Made by a program: the position numbers and the translations under genes
In this document: piece after piece, positions 21,410-33,558 of the stretch
Layout of the letters: the number at the start of each line of letters is the position of its first letter
How positions within the stretch are numbered: position 1 is the first letter of the stretch
Notes under the pieces: model-generated
The model's input: the letters and a program-made list of their open reading frames with translations, nothing else
Told to the model about the DNA's origin: nothing
Database searches by the model: none
Assembly (NCBI RefSeq): GCF_029784135.1
Contig: NC_073745.1
Span: 78,803,569 to 78,867,568 of the forward strand
Source of the DNA: Toxorhynchites rutilus septentrionalis
Taxonomy: Eukaryota; Arthropoda; Insecta; Diptera; Culicidae
Length of the DNA: 64,000 bases
Direction: 5' to 3'

Positions 21410-21740
21410 TTCTTCCTCGTTATATGAAGTTCTTCTTTAACCGTCGCCATTCCTAAGTCTCGATGTGTGATACTATTGCGGATGTACCAAGGGGCGCCAG
21501 TAATTTGTCTTAGCAGTTTATTTTGTGCTCGTTCGATGATTTCGATATTACTTGCTGAAGCTGTTTGCCAAAGTTGACAGCCATATTGCCAAATAGGCTT
21601 CAGCATGGATTTGTATAGAAGTAGTTTGAACTCTAGTTTTAATTTCGACTTCCTCCCGATTAGCCAATGTATTTGATTCCAGGTTAGACGGAGGTCTAGG
21701 TGTACACCGACATATTTAATTTCAGTCGGTTGAGGTACTA
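21410..21740 (-). pseudogene. Jockey-type LINE reverse transcriptase C-terminal scrap
   Basis: A single minus-strand frame reads KYVGVHLDLRLTWNQIHW, then FKLLLYKSMLKPIWQYGCQL, then ERAQNKLLRQITGAPWYIRN and HRDLGM. This is the segment after the catalytic palm of Jockey-type reverse transcriptases (the W-x-Y-G-x-QLW motif and APW-Y-x-x-N). It is truncated at both ends and abuts the right TIR of the pogo-like element, which may have inserted into it. No polyA tail is seen. Confidence 0.75.
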
Positions 21741-21807
21741 ATTACACATAATTTCATTACACATTTATTGCATCAATGGCAAAATGTCTCATATTGTATT
21801 GATTATA

Positions 21808-22874
21808 CAGGGTTTTCCATTTCGGGCTTCCGACAGCATACAGCCCTGCGCTGACAACCGTTTGACCTAGCTGTCAACCAAAGCGTCATATCGTTAGTTG
21901 AATGTCTGTCATTTTACAATCTGGATCGTTTTAGCATCGCACAACGTGTTAATTTTGTTAAATTATACTATAAAAATGATGAAAAACCGGCAAATGTTTT
22001 TCGAGCATTACGGACGGATTTTGGTCGTCATGGACGGCCTACAGAGCATACAATTGCTAATGTAGTGCGTAAATTCGAACAAACTGGATCCGTAGCGGAT
22101 ATTGTGGAACCTGTGCATTATCGTAATGGGCGTTCGGCCGAAAATATTGCTGCTGTTGCTGCCAGTGTGGAGGATGACCCGAATGTTTCGATTCCACGGC
22201 GTGCTCAGCAATTGGGCTTGTCAAACACATCATTGTGGCGAATTTTGCATTTGGACTTACATCCATATAAAGTCCAACTGGTACAAAAATTAGAGCGTGG
22301 TGACCATGGAATGCGTCGGGCATACGTCGATTGGGTGAACGAACAAGAGCAGCAAAATGCTGAATTTTCGCATCAAATTTTCTTCAGCGATGAGGCACAT
22401 TTCGAGCACGGTGGCTATGTGAACACCCAAAATTTCCGTATATGGGGCTCAGAAAATCCACAAGTGATTGTTGAGAGGCCATTGCATCCGCCAAAAATCA
22501 CTGTTTGGTGCGCACTATGGTCTGGTGGAGTCATCGGGTCGTATTTCTTTGAAAATGAGGACTGTGAATAGTGAGCGCAATGGCCGCGTGTTAACCGTTT
22601 TTTTTGCCACAAATGTAAGATATGGATACGGATGACATATAGTTTCAGCAGGACGGCGCCACGTGGCACACAACACGACCGAACATGGCCATATTGCGAA
22701 CGAAATTTGAGGGACGCATAATTTCGCGTTTTGGTGATGCCAATTGGCCGTCCAGATCATGCGATTTGAACCCGCTAGACATTTTTTTGTGGGGTTATTC
22801 AGTTTCATCGAAATTCGAATTCTAAGTGTGTTTTATTTCAATTTACTTTCGGAATTTAAAGTTGGAAAACCCTG
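21808..22874 (+). mobile_element. DD41D Tc1/mariner-like element, copy B
   Basis: The 1,067-bp element has ends CAGGGTTTTCCATTTCGGGC and (complement) CAGGGTTTTCCAACTTTAAA with flanking TA. It is the same family as copy A in the opposite orientation. It keeps the SDEAHF region that copy A lacks but has lost about 230 bp of the 3' coding region. Confidence 0.85.
21915..22830 (+). pseudogene. DD41D transposase, truncated (copy B)
   Basis: From about 21915 the frame carries NLDRFSIAQRV, the helix-turn-helix RRAQQLGLSNTSLWRILHLD, then FFSDEAHFEHGG with the first catalytic Asp and VWCALWSGGVIGSYFFENED. It stops at 22571, where nine or so bases present in copy A are missing. Further on, FQQDGATWHTTRPN and SCDLNPLDIFLWGY are readable past another in-frame stop. 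The C-terminus after WGY is replaced by 3' noncoding sequence through deletion. It cannot make a functional enzyme. Confidence 0.85.
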
Positions 22875-22949
22875 TACTTCATTAGATTTACTGTTGGAAA
22901 CTGTTTCAAAAGATTTCACACCAAGACGAATTATCAAATATAATCTATA

Positions 22950-24196
22950 AAGGGTGTGTCACATCAAATTGCATCACGGAAAAAACGCTGTAGAAATTTA
23001 ATTTTTAGGAATTATATCTTCAGCTTTCGCTTATAATCAGATAAGAGTGTATAGATCACGTTGGCCATGCTTCACTGACAATTTTTTGTAAATTTAGAAA
23101 AATGTCGTCGAACGAATAAGAGCGTCGTGAATTAATCCTGTGCACTCATTTCGAGAATCCGAAGTTGTCACATCGATACATCGGTAAGATGCTGGGAATC
23201 GTCCAATCCACGGTCAGCAGAGTACTAAAACGATACTCTGTCAGTGAAAAAGATCACAAGCGCGTAGTTAAGCAGTTTAGACGTGATCCGAGAAGTTCGG
23301 TCCGGGATGTCGCCAATAAGCTGAATTTGTCAAGTTCATTCGTCCAGCGGACCAAGCAGCAGGAGGGCCTGCGTACATACAAGGTTCTGAAAGCTCCTAA
23401 CCGCTACGAAAGGCAAAACATGGTGGGGAAGACGCGAGCCCGGAAGCTGTACACCGAAATGCTGACGAAGCCGCATTGCCTGGTAATGGACGACGAAACC
23501 TACGTCAAAGCGGACTTTCGTCAGCTGCCGGGCCTGTTGTTCTTCTCCGCAGAGGACAAATTCAGCGTTCCGGAGGAGATTCGCAAGCAGAAACTACCCA
23601 AGTTTGCCAAAAAGTACATGGTGTGGCAAGCGATCTGCTCTTGCGGAAAGCGGAGCGCTCCCTTCGTGATGACCGGCACGGTAAACGGGCAGGTTTACCT
23701 TAAGGAGTGCCTACAGAAGCGCTTACTACCACTATAGAAGCAGCACGAGGGCCCGACCATCTTCTGGCCGGATCTCGCTTCGGGCCACTATTCAAAGGAC
23801 GTGTTGGAGTGGTACGAAGCCAACGGGGTCACCTTCGTGCCAAAGGAAATGAACCCGCCCAACGCGCCGGAGCTTCGCCCAATAGAGAATTATTGGGCGA
23901 TTATGAAGCAGGCCCTCCGGAAGAACCCAAAAGTTGTCAAATCGGAGGCGGACTCCAAGAGAAAATGGATTTCTGTTAAAAAAAAACTACAACCTGACGT
24001 TGTACAGAACCTTATGGACGGGGTAAAGAGGAAGGTGCGAGCATACGGGCTTGGGCTCGAAGTATGAATAAAAAGAAAATGCCAAAAGTTGTTTAATAGT
24101 TTTTATGTTACTGTCTAAAATTTTCAAAAGGATCGGTCTACTCGGCGAATTTGTACAGCGTTGTTTCCGTGGTGCAATTTTATGTGACACACCCTT
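22950..24196 (+). mobile_element. DD37E (ITmD37E-type) element, copy C
   Basis: The 1,247-bp element has terminal inverted repeats starting AAGGGTGTGTCACATCAAAT (left) and, in complement, AAGGGTGTGTCACATAAAAT (right), flanked by TA (22948-22949 and 24197-24198). The paired repeat continues through GCATCACGGAAA. It encodes a decayed DD37E transposase. A sibling lies at 40417-41683. Confidence 0.92.
23102..24067 (+). pseudogene. DD37E transposase, two stops and one deletion (copy C)
   Basis: ATG at 23102 reads MSSNE and then a TAA, which is a Lys codon in copy D. The frame continues with a helix-turn-helix (IGKMLGIVQSTVSRVLKRY), then lacks 17 codons present in copy D. Next come KPHCLVMDDETYVKAD with the first Asp, a TAG at 23737 (Leu in copy D), IFWPDLASGHYS with the second Asp, and PELRPIENYW with the Glu. 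Thirty-seven residues separate the second Asp from the Glu, the DD37E signature first described from mosquitoes. The C-terminal part from VLEWYEANG to GLGLEV is intact here. Confidence 0.93.
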
Positions 24197-24198
24197 TA

Positions 24199-24380
24199 TA
24201 TACACTGAAGTCACTTTTTACGCGGTTTTGTTATACGCGGTTTTATTTTACGCGGTTTATTTTTACGCGGATTTCGGAATTTACGCGGATTTTGGAATTT
24301 ACTCGGTTTTTTTACGCGGATTTTAAAATTTACAAGGTTTTTTTACGCAGCACGTATCAACCGCGTACAAATTCAATGTG
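24199..24380. mobile_element. Small ACGCGG-type TIR element
   Basis: CACTGAAGTCACTTTTTACGCGG-like sequence at 24203 and the complement of the right end (CACATTGAATTTGTACGCGG, near 24379) are imperfect inverted ends. Between them the motif TTTACGCGGATTTTGGAATT recurs. It abuts the DD37E element with a shared TA. It is related in design to 6894-8498. Confidence 0.5.
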
Positions 24381-24540
24381 CTTATTGGTGTGACTTTTCA
24401 CGAAGTAACTTTGTACTGTATCACTGATTAATAGCTGTGAAATAAAAGAATATACAGATATCATGATTGCAACATACAAAAAAAAACAGTTAATCAATTG
24501 TTAGAATATGGGTCGAATTTTTAATTTATAATTCACTGTT

Positions 24541-24606
24541 TTTTAGATTTTTATACGGATTTTGAAATTTACCCGGTTTATTTTTACACGGATTTTGGAA
24601 TTTACG

Positions 24607-24608
<2 letters not shown>
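24541..24608. repeat. ACGCGG-type repeat fragment
   Basis: Degenerate copies of the TTTACGCGGATTTTGGAATT motif run directly into the (TA)n tract. No element ends are visible. Confidence 0.45.
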
Positions 24609-24673
<65 letters not shown>

Positions 24674-24715
24674 ATTTATATATATATATATATATAATAT
24701 ATAAATGGATTTCTG
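24609..24715. repeat. (TA)n microsatellite
   Basis: An uninterrupted TA run of about 60 bases is followed by TCCATTTATATATATATAT and its mirror ending in AAATGGA, giving a small palindrome around the second TA block. Strand slippage makes the assembled length unreliable. Confidence 0.9.
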
Positions 24716-25570
24716 TCTGTCTGATTCTTATGGACTCGGAAACTACTGAACCGATCAACATGAAAATTGGTATGTAGGGGTTTTTGGGGCCGGGGAAGGT
24801 TTTCGTGATAGTTTGAGACCCAAATGTCTGCATTACTCGAGAATTAATCAAGCAAATGAAACCAAATTTGGCATGTGAAGATTTCAGAGTGCAATAAATG
24901 TTTCTATGATGGTTAGACTCTCCAACCCCCTCTCTAAGGAGAGTCTGCCATACAAATAAAGCACAAATTTCTACATTACTCGAGAATTAATCAAGCAAAT
25001 GCAACCAAATTAGGCATCTGGAGGTTTTAGGGTACAATAAATGTTGCTATGGTGGTTAGACAATCCACTGTTTCTCTAAGGGGGGCTGCCGTACAAATAA
25101 AACACAAATTTCTGCATTACTCGAGAATTAATCAAGCAAACGAAACCAAATGTGGCATCCGAAGGTTTTAGGGTGCAATAAATGTTTTTACGGTGCTTAG
25201 ATGCTCCTCCCCCCTCTCTTAGGGGAGGCTGCCATACAAATGAAACACAAATTTTTACATTACTCGAGAATTATTCAAGAAAATTTAACCAAATTAGACA
25301 TAGGGGGGTTTTAGGGTGCAATAAATGTTTCTATAGTTGTTAGACACTCCACCCCCTCTCCTAGGGTGGGCTGTCGTACAATTGAAAAACAGATTTCTGC
25401 ATAACTCGAAAACTTATCAAGCAAGTGGAGCCAAATTTGGAATGTGAAGATTTTAGGGGGCACGAAACGTTTCTATGGTGAATAAGGGGAGAAGAGGGGA
25501 GGGGTATGTCTTTATTCTATCATATTTTCTGTACCAAACATTTATTCCATGTAACGGAGAAACATAAAAC
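24700..25570 (+). mobile_element. Helitron-like repeat with about 142-bp units, copy E
   Basis: It starts AAATGGATTTCTGTCTGTCT and ends near TTCCATGTAACGGAGAAACA. The interior has about five units with starts near 24890, 25031, 25172, 25315 and 25458, each with AATAAATGTTTCTATGGTGG, a C-rich then G-rich stretch, and CATTACTCGAGAATTAATCA. The same family lies in reverse at 29119-30075. This copy lacks the GTCAGCTAG terminus, so its 3' end is truncated. Confidence 0.6.
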
Positions 25571-25608
25571 CATCACATTGAAACACATTGTTTATTTAAT
25601 ACAATAAT

Positions 25609-25611
<3 letters not shown>

Positions 25612-25651
<40 letters not shown>
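25612..25651. repeat. (AT)n microsatellite
   Basis: About 40 bases of alternating A and T. Confidence 0.9.
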
Positions 25652-25657
<6 letters not shown>

Positions 25658-27000
25658 TATGTTTATTTTCCATAACCTTACATGTATCACTGTTTTTTTT
25701 CAAGTGAAAATAATTCCGACCAGTACGACACCCATGGCCAAAAAGTTAAAACGACCGCAAAGGGCTACACGTACCCAGTCAAATAAATTTCAAGAATCGC
25801 CGGATTTTCCGGGAAATACTAAACTTGTAGTTCGAGTTGGAATAAGTTAAAATGAAACATCATTATCCAATTCTATTGATGTTAAATATATTTTAGTTCT
25901 AGAATCTTGTTTCAATGTACTTTGATTTAAATTTTATTTGATATTTGTTTATTTATTTAGCAATTCCATTCCAAATTATCATCTAATTACTTGGATATGA
26001 TGAAAATAAAAATGATCACTTTGAAATTATCCAACCATTATGGGAAGACCACATAATTAATATTTATATCACATTAATGTTTTCAGTGGCAAGTTCAAAG
26101 TCTTAATATAGCATTCCAATTTTTTTCTATATCCTTCAAACTAAATTCCATTATTTCGAACACAAATGAAACTGTATCAATTTTCCAGAATGTTTAAGCC
26201 TTAATATTGTACCCATGCTCTAATGCTCCGCAACGAATCATTCCGAATACGGGTTGCATATATGCATCGCTTTTAGACCAAACAAATCAATTAGCATCTT
26301 TTGAATATTGCAAATTAACTGTATCCAGCAATTGTCCTTCTCTGTGTACGTGTTCGAGTTTTGTTTTCTTTGGAAACAACAAAAGACCAACAAGGAACAA
26401 ACCATCCATCCTTGAAATCACACACATGCCCGAGATCTGGCTCATTCCATCTTATCCCAGCGCTACTCTTGTGAGACGCAATTATCCTGGCTCGCCATTA
26501 TTGTTTTCGTCATATTCATATGTGCGCCTAGCCCCGATGTTGAGCCGTGTACATGTACGAGTCGAAAGGAGCATCCAATTTACTGCCGGGATTAGAAAAT
26601 ACAACCGACCGGAGTATAGTAGGACAGAACAGAAACAATTTTATTTGAAGTGGAATTATCCGAGATAAGCCGCAACTAGTCAGTTAGCAAACGGTAGTCG
26701 ATTCGATGGATCGATTCCGCATGCATTCCTGAACTCTTTCAAAGGGTTTTTTTGTTAGCCGTATAACCTATTTTGGGCAAGAATCTTCTGTCCGATGAGA
26801 TGAAATTGCAGGATTAATGCAATTGAGCAGAGCATCCACTGTGTTGTGGACATTGTGAACGTCTGTTAGAAAAGATGACAAATTGGAATGTTTTGTGTAA
26901 TGATATAAGCTCTGCCGATTGACAATGGGTAATGAGCATGCAATTAGTGGACCAGGTAATGGAATTATGTAAAAGGAAGCTACAGCTAAAACGAACATCG
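25652..27000. other. Unique-looking region, unrecognised 153-codon frame
   Basis: No repeats shared with the rest of the window. A plus-strand open frame at 26207-26668 (153 codons) is the longest here without transposon similarity. Its composition (many Ser, Pro, Asn, Tyr), lack of recognisable domains and lack of a convincing start context argue that it is chance. I do not call it a gene. Confidence 0.35.
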
Positions 27001-29118
27001 TAGGCCGATTGCGGCATCATTAAAGCCGTCACGAAGACATAATTTTTTACAGCATATAATGTTCTCACAGCTTCCGAGCAAACTTCGCCAAACTAACTAT
27101 CGAAGCTAGCAGATGCGAGAAACAATCATTTGCAGCCATCCTTAATTTAGCTCGTATTCGTGATCGAAACTGAAGGGACCGAAGCAAAACGAATAACACA
27201 CTCAATCCCAACAATGTTTCTCGGTGGATCCTATGAAGACATCGTGGAGAGAAACAATCCAAGCTGGAAGATATCTCGATCAGCCGAAACGATGCCTGCT
27301 CCATGTTACAACTTTTTTTCGCCATCCGGCGCGCTGATAAATCGATTCAAGCCGAACACAATCAATCACGGCGCCTTTGGATCTCTATCATTATAACCCA
27401 TCACGGCTTCATCGGTTTGAGTGAGGATATCCTTCGACAGGCGTCTTTACCAGATCCCTACATGTTGTACAGGAAATCACTCACAAACTCACAAATCCGT
27501 GCCCATTGAATCAAACTCAAATAAAATAAATTAGGTCCACATTCGAGTGCCGACAGTTCGGAAATCAAAAGAAAAAAAAATCATATAAAAACCGCAATAA
27601 TTCAATTTCGATTCGTTTGCTTTTCCGCTACACCACTTTCGAGGTGAATTTTGACATGCCAGAAAGCGACCGTTTGGGCAATGTCCGGAGTGCTCGACTC
27701 CGGTGGCCCACTCGCACCTAACAATTGGTCAACTCGGGGCCATTTAGTACCAACCGAACAAAGGGAACAATTTATTGAACTGCATTTTTTTGTTGCTCTC
27801 TTATGTTAACAATTGTTCCTTTTCTCCCTTTGCCGGGATGGGACAGATTAGCCGTTCCTATTTTGTACTTCTTTTGGCTGAAATTTACGGGCAATTGGAA
27901 AAGGTTGAGAAAGTAATGATTGGTCGCTCTCGGGTCCGTTGGGCAGAAGATGAAAACATAAATTATTGACGAATGGTTCATCGGTTGTCGTTCTCACAGG
28001 ATTTGGAGGATTGGAAGAGATGAGCAGACTGCGAATGAGTGGGAATGCACTAGCTGTTACAGACATAATGGAGCCTTAAGTTACTACATGGATGTAATTT
28101 TTATCTTCTTCTGAAGATTTGGAAAAATATTCAAATATATTGGGTTATTTACTCTGCTAACCTCTTATGAAACTCAACAAAGCTAAAAATCAATACATAC
28201 CGACAGTATTTCTGGATTTTTGGGGCTCTTTTTGCGGTAGGACAATAAATTTCCATTGCACAAAAAAATAATTATCACCAAACATGTGAAAGACGGCCCA
28301 AATACTAGTGATAAAAATTCCTCAAATCGACTTGACAATAAAACAGCCGATCCGCCAAAAGCGCCGCTCAACAACGCCCGAGCTCGAATTAATAACCAAT
28401 TATAGAAACAAATTTTCCGCAAGTTCGACGTGCTCCGAATCACTAATCAGTTTGAACCATTAATCTTCTCCCGGCACAGCGTCAGCAGATCGGATCGAAA
28501 CTGCTGTGACTTTACGACGACCGCCAACGCGCGAAAATGAGCGAGACCGGCTGATATTGAAGCGGAAAATATGCTGCTCGGCAGGAGGAAAATCGGCAGT
28601 CTCGTACCCTCGTGGTAACTGTCAGGTACGGGAATCATCCTGAGAAAATAGGCTGATGTCGACGGACGGGGGACGGACGTATGGCCGTATGGTTGAATGC
28701 TTGTGGTAAAAAGTAAAACAGTACACTTTTTCAAGGTACATTTAGTCAAATTGCAAGTCCCGGGGTAGGTAAACTTCCAAGGAGGAAAGTAATCACTGGG
28801 TATGGGCGGATATTTGAGCCGTTCCGTTTTTCTTCGACTGTCGGATTCTAGGGCTAGGGATATTCCGCCAGGCGTTTATTTCCTCCTCCGTTTGAGCACC
28901 GATTTTGATTTTACTCAGACATTTTTCTTCTCCCATTGAATTTTTGACATTATATTATGAATAATGTTTAAAAGTCGAGCTATTGCTTTGAATGCGAGAG
29001 TATGTTAATCTTAATTCTCTGAACGCTTTAATTGTCGAAAAAAGTTGGTAGAGATGAGAGCTCGCCGACAGCAGTGTGATACAGCTCCCAGATCACACAG
29101 TCTTTTTTTATTGGGAAA
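27001..29118. other. Unique-looking noncoding region
   Basis: Fairly balanced composition, no terminal repeats, and no recognisable protein on either strand. It could be intronic or intergenic sequence of a host gene. No splice-framed coding blocks could be supported. Confidence 0.35.
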
Positions 29119-30016
29119 CTAGCTGACCCGGCAAACTTCGTCCCGCCCAAAATATGATTTTTTGTTATCAATACCGTTTACATTCACGTTTTTATTAAGC
29201 GCAAGTTCATGAGTCCAAACGCAGAACTGTTCCTTGATTGATCTTCAAATCGACCCCGTTGAATTTACCTTTTACTAAAAAATTCCTAGTACTTGTACCG
29301 AAACTCATCATTATAATATCAGATTATTTTCAGACACAATTCTCGTTCAAGATTTTTCAACCATTTGCAAATAACATGTTTCTCCGTTACATGGAATAAA
29401 TGTTTGATACAGAAAATATGATAGAATAAAGACAGACCCCTCCCCTCTTCACCCCTTACAGAGGAGGGAGGAGTGTCTATTTACCCTAGAAACTTTTCGT
29501 GCCTCCTAAAATATTCACATGCCAAATTTGGCTCCATTTGCTTGATTAGTTTTCGAGCTATGCATAAATTTGTGTTTCATTTGTATGGCAGCCCCCCTTT
29601 AGAGAGGGAGGTGGAGTGTCTAACCACCATAGAAACATTTACTGCATCCTAAAACCTGTATATGCCAAATTTCGTTTCATTTGCTTGATTAATTCTCGAG
29701 TAATACAGAAATTTGTATTTCATTTGTCTGACAGCCCCCTCTAAGAGAGGGGGGAGGAGTATCTTACCGCTATAGAATCATTTATTGCATCTTAAAACCT
29801 CCAGATGCCTAATTTGGTTTCATTTGCTTGATTCATTCTCGAGTAATGTAGAAATTTGTGTTTAATTTGTATTCCACACCCCCCCCCCCCCCCTTAGAGA
29901 GGTGGGAGGGGTCTCAAACTATCACGAGAACCTTCCCTGGCCCCAAAAACCCCTACATACCAATTTGTTGATCGTTGATGTTGATCGGTTCAGTAGTTTC
30001 CGAGTCCATAAGAATC

Positions 30017-30051
<35 letters not shown>

Positions 30052-30075
30052 AATCCATTTTTATATATATACGTA
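29119..30075 (-). mobile_element. Helitron-like repeat with about 140-bp units, full copy
   Basis: On the minus strand it begins near AAATGGATTTCTGTCTGTCT (30060), passes through three to four units of about 140 bp (C-rich and G-rich boxes around 29474, 29610, 29750 and 29890), and ends CCGGGTCAGCTAG followed by T (29118). Sibling ends at 31586 and 35881 have the same CTAG. The CTAG-T junction without target duplication suggests a Helitron terminus. No coding sequence. Confidence 0.58.
30018..30052 (+). repeat. (CAGA)n microsatellite
   Basis: About eight tandem CAGA units in the head of the Helitron-like repeat. Copy E has only two to three at the equivalent place (24714-24723). Confidence 0.9.
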
Positions 30076-30759
30076 TACAAATAAATTACAAAATTACTTT
30101 AAATGTACAAACTATTGGATACACTCGACAAAAAAATTAGAGGAACAGAGTGCGAAGTCGAAAATTTCAAGTGATTTTTGACATGCTGTAACTTCGAGAA
30201 AAATCAACTCATATCGATGGGATGTACATCATTTTAAAGCTCGAATTTTCAGATTTTGGAATATTTTACGTACATATTTTTATCTTGTTGTGTGTAGGTG
30301 TAGTGGACAACAATTACGTGGTGAAACAAGAAATCGTTTTTTTCGGTTATTTCAAAGATTTTGTGGACTAACACAACTTTTTTTCAACAAACTCAATAGC
30401 AAATCCAATTAAATCCAATCAACCAGCCTTCATTTGGTTCCTGAAACGTTCCTGTAGAACCTTTCCATACAGAAATAATTATGTTTGAATGAAAATTAAC
30501 CGCTCCGCTTGGATGATGAATAATTTAATGAGTAACAATCGCACCGCAAATCGAAAGGCAGTTTTGAAAACTACAGTTGATTCTATACAAAGTTAATTAA
30601 TTTCTTTGACGAAGAAAGTTAGATTTTGATTTTTCGCATCGATTTCAAAAAAGTGTCAAAAACAGGTTTTTTGTAGTGTTTTAGAAAATCATATTTTATT
30701 TTGCAATGTTTGCGGCAAATTTTTAGCCTAGTGTATCACTTAAAACTGGAAACAATCCG
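30076..30759. other. Noncoding, possible Tc1-type end at 30120
   Basis: TACACTCGACAAAAAAATTA at 30119-30138 resembles the end of Tc1-like MITEs, but no partner end is visible nearby. The rest is AT-rich without genes. Confidence 0.3.
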
Positions 30760-31030
30760 TGTTAAATTTAGTTGATGGGATTTAGGTGATTGGTCGTAAA
30801 ACTTTGTAAAATTAAATTTTGTCAGCCTAACTTATCTTAGATCATTATTCAGTGTATTCTGTGAGACAGCGGGTGGTTTTATTGCTAATCGATGCTCGAA
30901 AGTTCTTTTTTTAAATTTCAAGTCCATTCAGGGTAAAATCGACAACCTGGTTTGTATTTCACTGACAGATAAAATGCGTCCTCATTTTTGTAGATGATTC
31001 GTAAACTTTAATCACAATTACTTTACGTGA
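30760..31030 (+). repeat. Dispersed repeat shared with 55085-55330
   Basis: It shares the order TTAGATCATTATTCAGTGTA, TTTGTGAGAC-like, GATGCTCGAAA, AAATTTC, GTCCATTC, AGGGTAAAATCGAC, ACCTGGTTTG and TTTTTGTAGATG with 55085-55330. Ends and superfamily are unclear. Confidence 0.6.
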
Positions 31031-31585
31031 AGAGAAGTTCTTTAACGTTTTGAAGTAACAGAAACATAAGATGTCTTGAAAATATGTGTAAATCTATCAG
31101 TTGAGTTGGATATAGTCGAAATCTTGCCGCTCCACTCTGACAAAAAGGATGATTTGGATAAGATTATGAGAGTCTTCAGTGAATACTGCGTACAAAGAAA
31201 ATCCGTTCTTTTCGAACGATCCGAGTTCACTTACCATCGCCTATGGGAGATTTCCATACAAGCAAGCGAACAAAAATATTTTCATCATTTTTCGTACTTG
31301 TTATGATCTTCTGATATTTTTTCTACTTGTTATGATCGAAATAATTTGATTAAGATCATTTGTGACTATATTAGGGGGAAATTTTGATAGGGGCATTTAT
31401 TTTTTTAATATAAAGAGGAAATTATACATGAATTTGTTCAAAATTCAGCTCCTCCCGCATTCAGTGCCTGCCCTCCGATTTAGAATACGCTTTTGACGAC
31501 CTCTAATGTGTAAGGAACATGTATGTCAAGTGGATATCGGTCAAGACATTCCAGAGATATGGAATGGAATATATTTATATAAATA
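31031..31585. other. Noncoding, nothing recognised
   Basis: AT-rich DNA without repeats or coding signal that I can name. The short opposing frames at 31042-31306 overlap on both strands and match nothing. Confidence 0.35.
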
Positions 31586-32270
31586 CTAGCTGATCCAGCA
31601 AACGTTGTTCTGCCATGTAAAATATTTGTAGTGAATATTTTGAGTGTTAAATATAACACAACTAATGTATTGTTAATGTTATTGGAAGATTCAACGATCT
31701 ATAAAATTGATCGAATGTGATCGAAGAAATGGAACGTATGAAACAATACAGTCATTATTATTCCCGATTCTGATTGGTTTGAAATTCGATCGAATTTCAC
31801 GATTCAATCGAAATCGAATTTGGCATTCTTGAATAATTCTCTCAAATTCAATCGTTTTATGCAAATGTAAAATAATCTCGTCTTGTTGCAAAATAAACGT
31901 CAAATCATTCATCTGTATTCCTGGATCAATTTTCTCTTTATCAGATTGGCAGACCCTAAAGTAATTTTAAATTGCTTGAAATAGAATGAAAATTATCACT
32001 CGATGTTTAAACACACAGAAGATATAGACACGACCCTAACTAATTTTTTTTTTCTAAAAATTTCCTTGGATTTCCACCAAAACTTTATCTATTTGGGCTA
32101 TCACCATCAGACATAGTTTTCGTTTAAGATTTTTCCCCATTTGCAGAGAATGTGTTACTTTCTACATAGACCACAGTTTTTAAATATATAGAACTAATTT
32201 TCGTATAAAATTTTTGTTTTAAAAGCGTGTTTATTCTACCCGATTATCCATTACCATTCATGCTCCACAT
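31586..32270 (-). mobile_element. Helitron-like repeat, diverged copy
   Basis: It begins (plus strand) CTAGCTGATCCAGCAAACGT, the reverse of the GCTAG-type terminus of the family. Farther in it matches TTCCACCAAAACTTTATC, CAGACATAGTTTTCGTTTAAGA and the TTTGCAGAGAATGTG phrase of the other copies. The middle is unrelated or too diverged. Confidence 0.45.
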
Positions 32271-33558
32271 AAATGGAACATGAAGCTCAATGTTGTCTAT
32301 GTCGAATTGCGTTGCAAGGTCTCGCTTGGACTTCAGTTAAACGGATTACAGAATGCAAAATTGCAATCCGTTCGGACAATTCTGAGCAGATCACTTTCCA
32401 GAATTCGGGTGAGTATTTGATTAGTAGACAGATCTGAAATTTCTGATCGATTTCCTAGACTAACCGAACTAAAAATGTTTGTATGAAGTAATTCTCGATT
32501 CCTTCGTTCAACCAAATATGTTCAGTAAAATATGGGACCGAATCCGACCAGACTTCATTTTTTCTTTGAACGCACGCGCTGGAATATCATGAAAATGCAT
32601 CATGTTTTATCCTGGGAAAAGCGAAGACTGTGTCGGCTTTGGTGATAATAGCGTCTTGGAAGGTAATGTATTTTTCCTCATGCCACTTTTGTTGATTGCG
32701 TCGTAGGAATCACAGTTTTTTCTTCGTATCACAATTTCTCGCGCTACTATGCAGTCGCCTTCTATGATTTCAGCAACACTTGCGCATTGAATCTACACAC
32801 ATACTCTCCAGCTGGTATTCTATCAGGATTGTAGTTTGAGCAAGTGTGATTTGAAGAATTTAAATAATTCATTGTGCTCATTCAAAAAAGCTTCCAGCTC
32901 GCTGGCAATGCGCCTGGCTTTAGACGAATTGGAATTACTTGGAACCTCGGAAAAGTCAAAAACATCTTTTTTTGGCGAAATGGCGGTCGTTTATAAAACG
33001 AAATGCGGTTTAAAACGTTTTTTTTACGTTTCCCGATTTTTAAAAAAATAGTAAAGCTTAAAAAATATCACATTTTAGAGGTTCATGCGATAGCGAGATA
33101 TCTGCAGATTGTATTCATATAAATTCGACATAAATCGGTTCAGTAGAACTCGAGATATCGTGTACCAAACTGGCGTAAACTAGGTTTGAGAAAAATGCAT
33201 TTGAAGTTCATTTTTATGGCCGTACCAAGTTAGATACCGCATCACAAAAATGGCTCTAACTCAGTAAATAATAGGATTTTCGTTAGGTCCTTTCTAGGGT
33301 ATATTCTTGAATGCCTCAATGCCTTAAAATTTCTAGACTAGAATACTGCCTTAAGAAAAAAAAAATATTAAAAGTATTTTTTCTGCATATCCTAATCGGT
33401 ATTTAATATGTGGGAATCAGTACTTTAGGGATATCACATATAGTTTACGACCTATTCTCATGCCTACCTAATTTAATGTGCATAATTTCATCAAAATCGA
33501 TCGAAATGTTTCGGAGGAGTTCGACCACGAGCATTGTGACACATTATTTTTATATATA
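32271..33558. other. Noncoding, nothing recognised
   Basis: No repeat family or gene recognised. Short frames here lack any motif. Confidence 0.35.

Noticed and set aside
22415..22808. Minus-strand frames overlapping the DD41D copy B
   Set aside because: They are antisense shadows of the transposase, mirrored by similar shadows over copy A.
24820..25500. CRISPR-like array (regular units of about 142 bp)
   Set aside because: Eukaryotic context, units tandem without unique spacers, and the same block is found in a second repeat copy.
26207..26668. 153-codon plus-strand frame, a possible host exon
   Set aside because: No domain, signal peptide, repeat or familiar motif, and no supporting splice context. 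A frame of this length can arise by chance in 64 kb.
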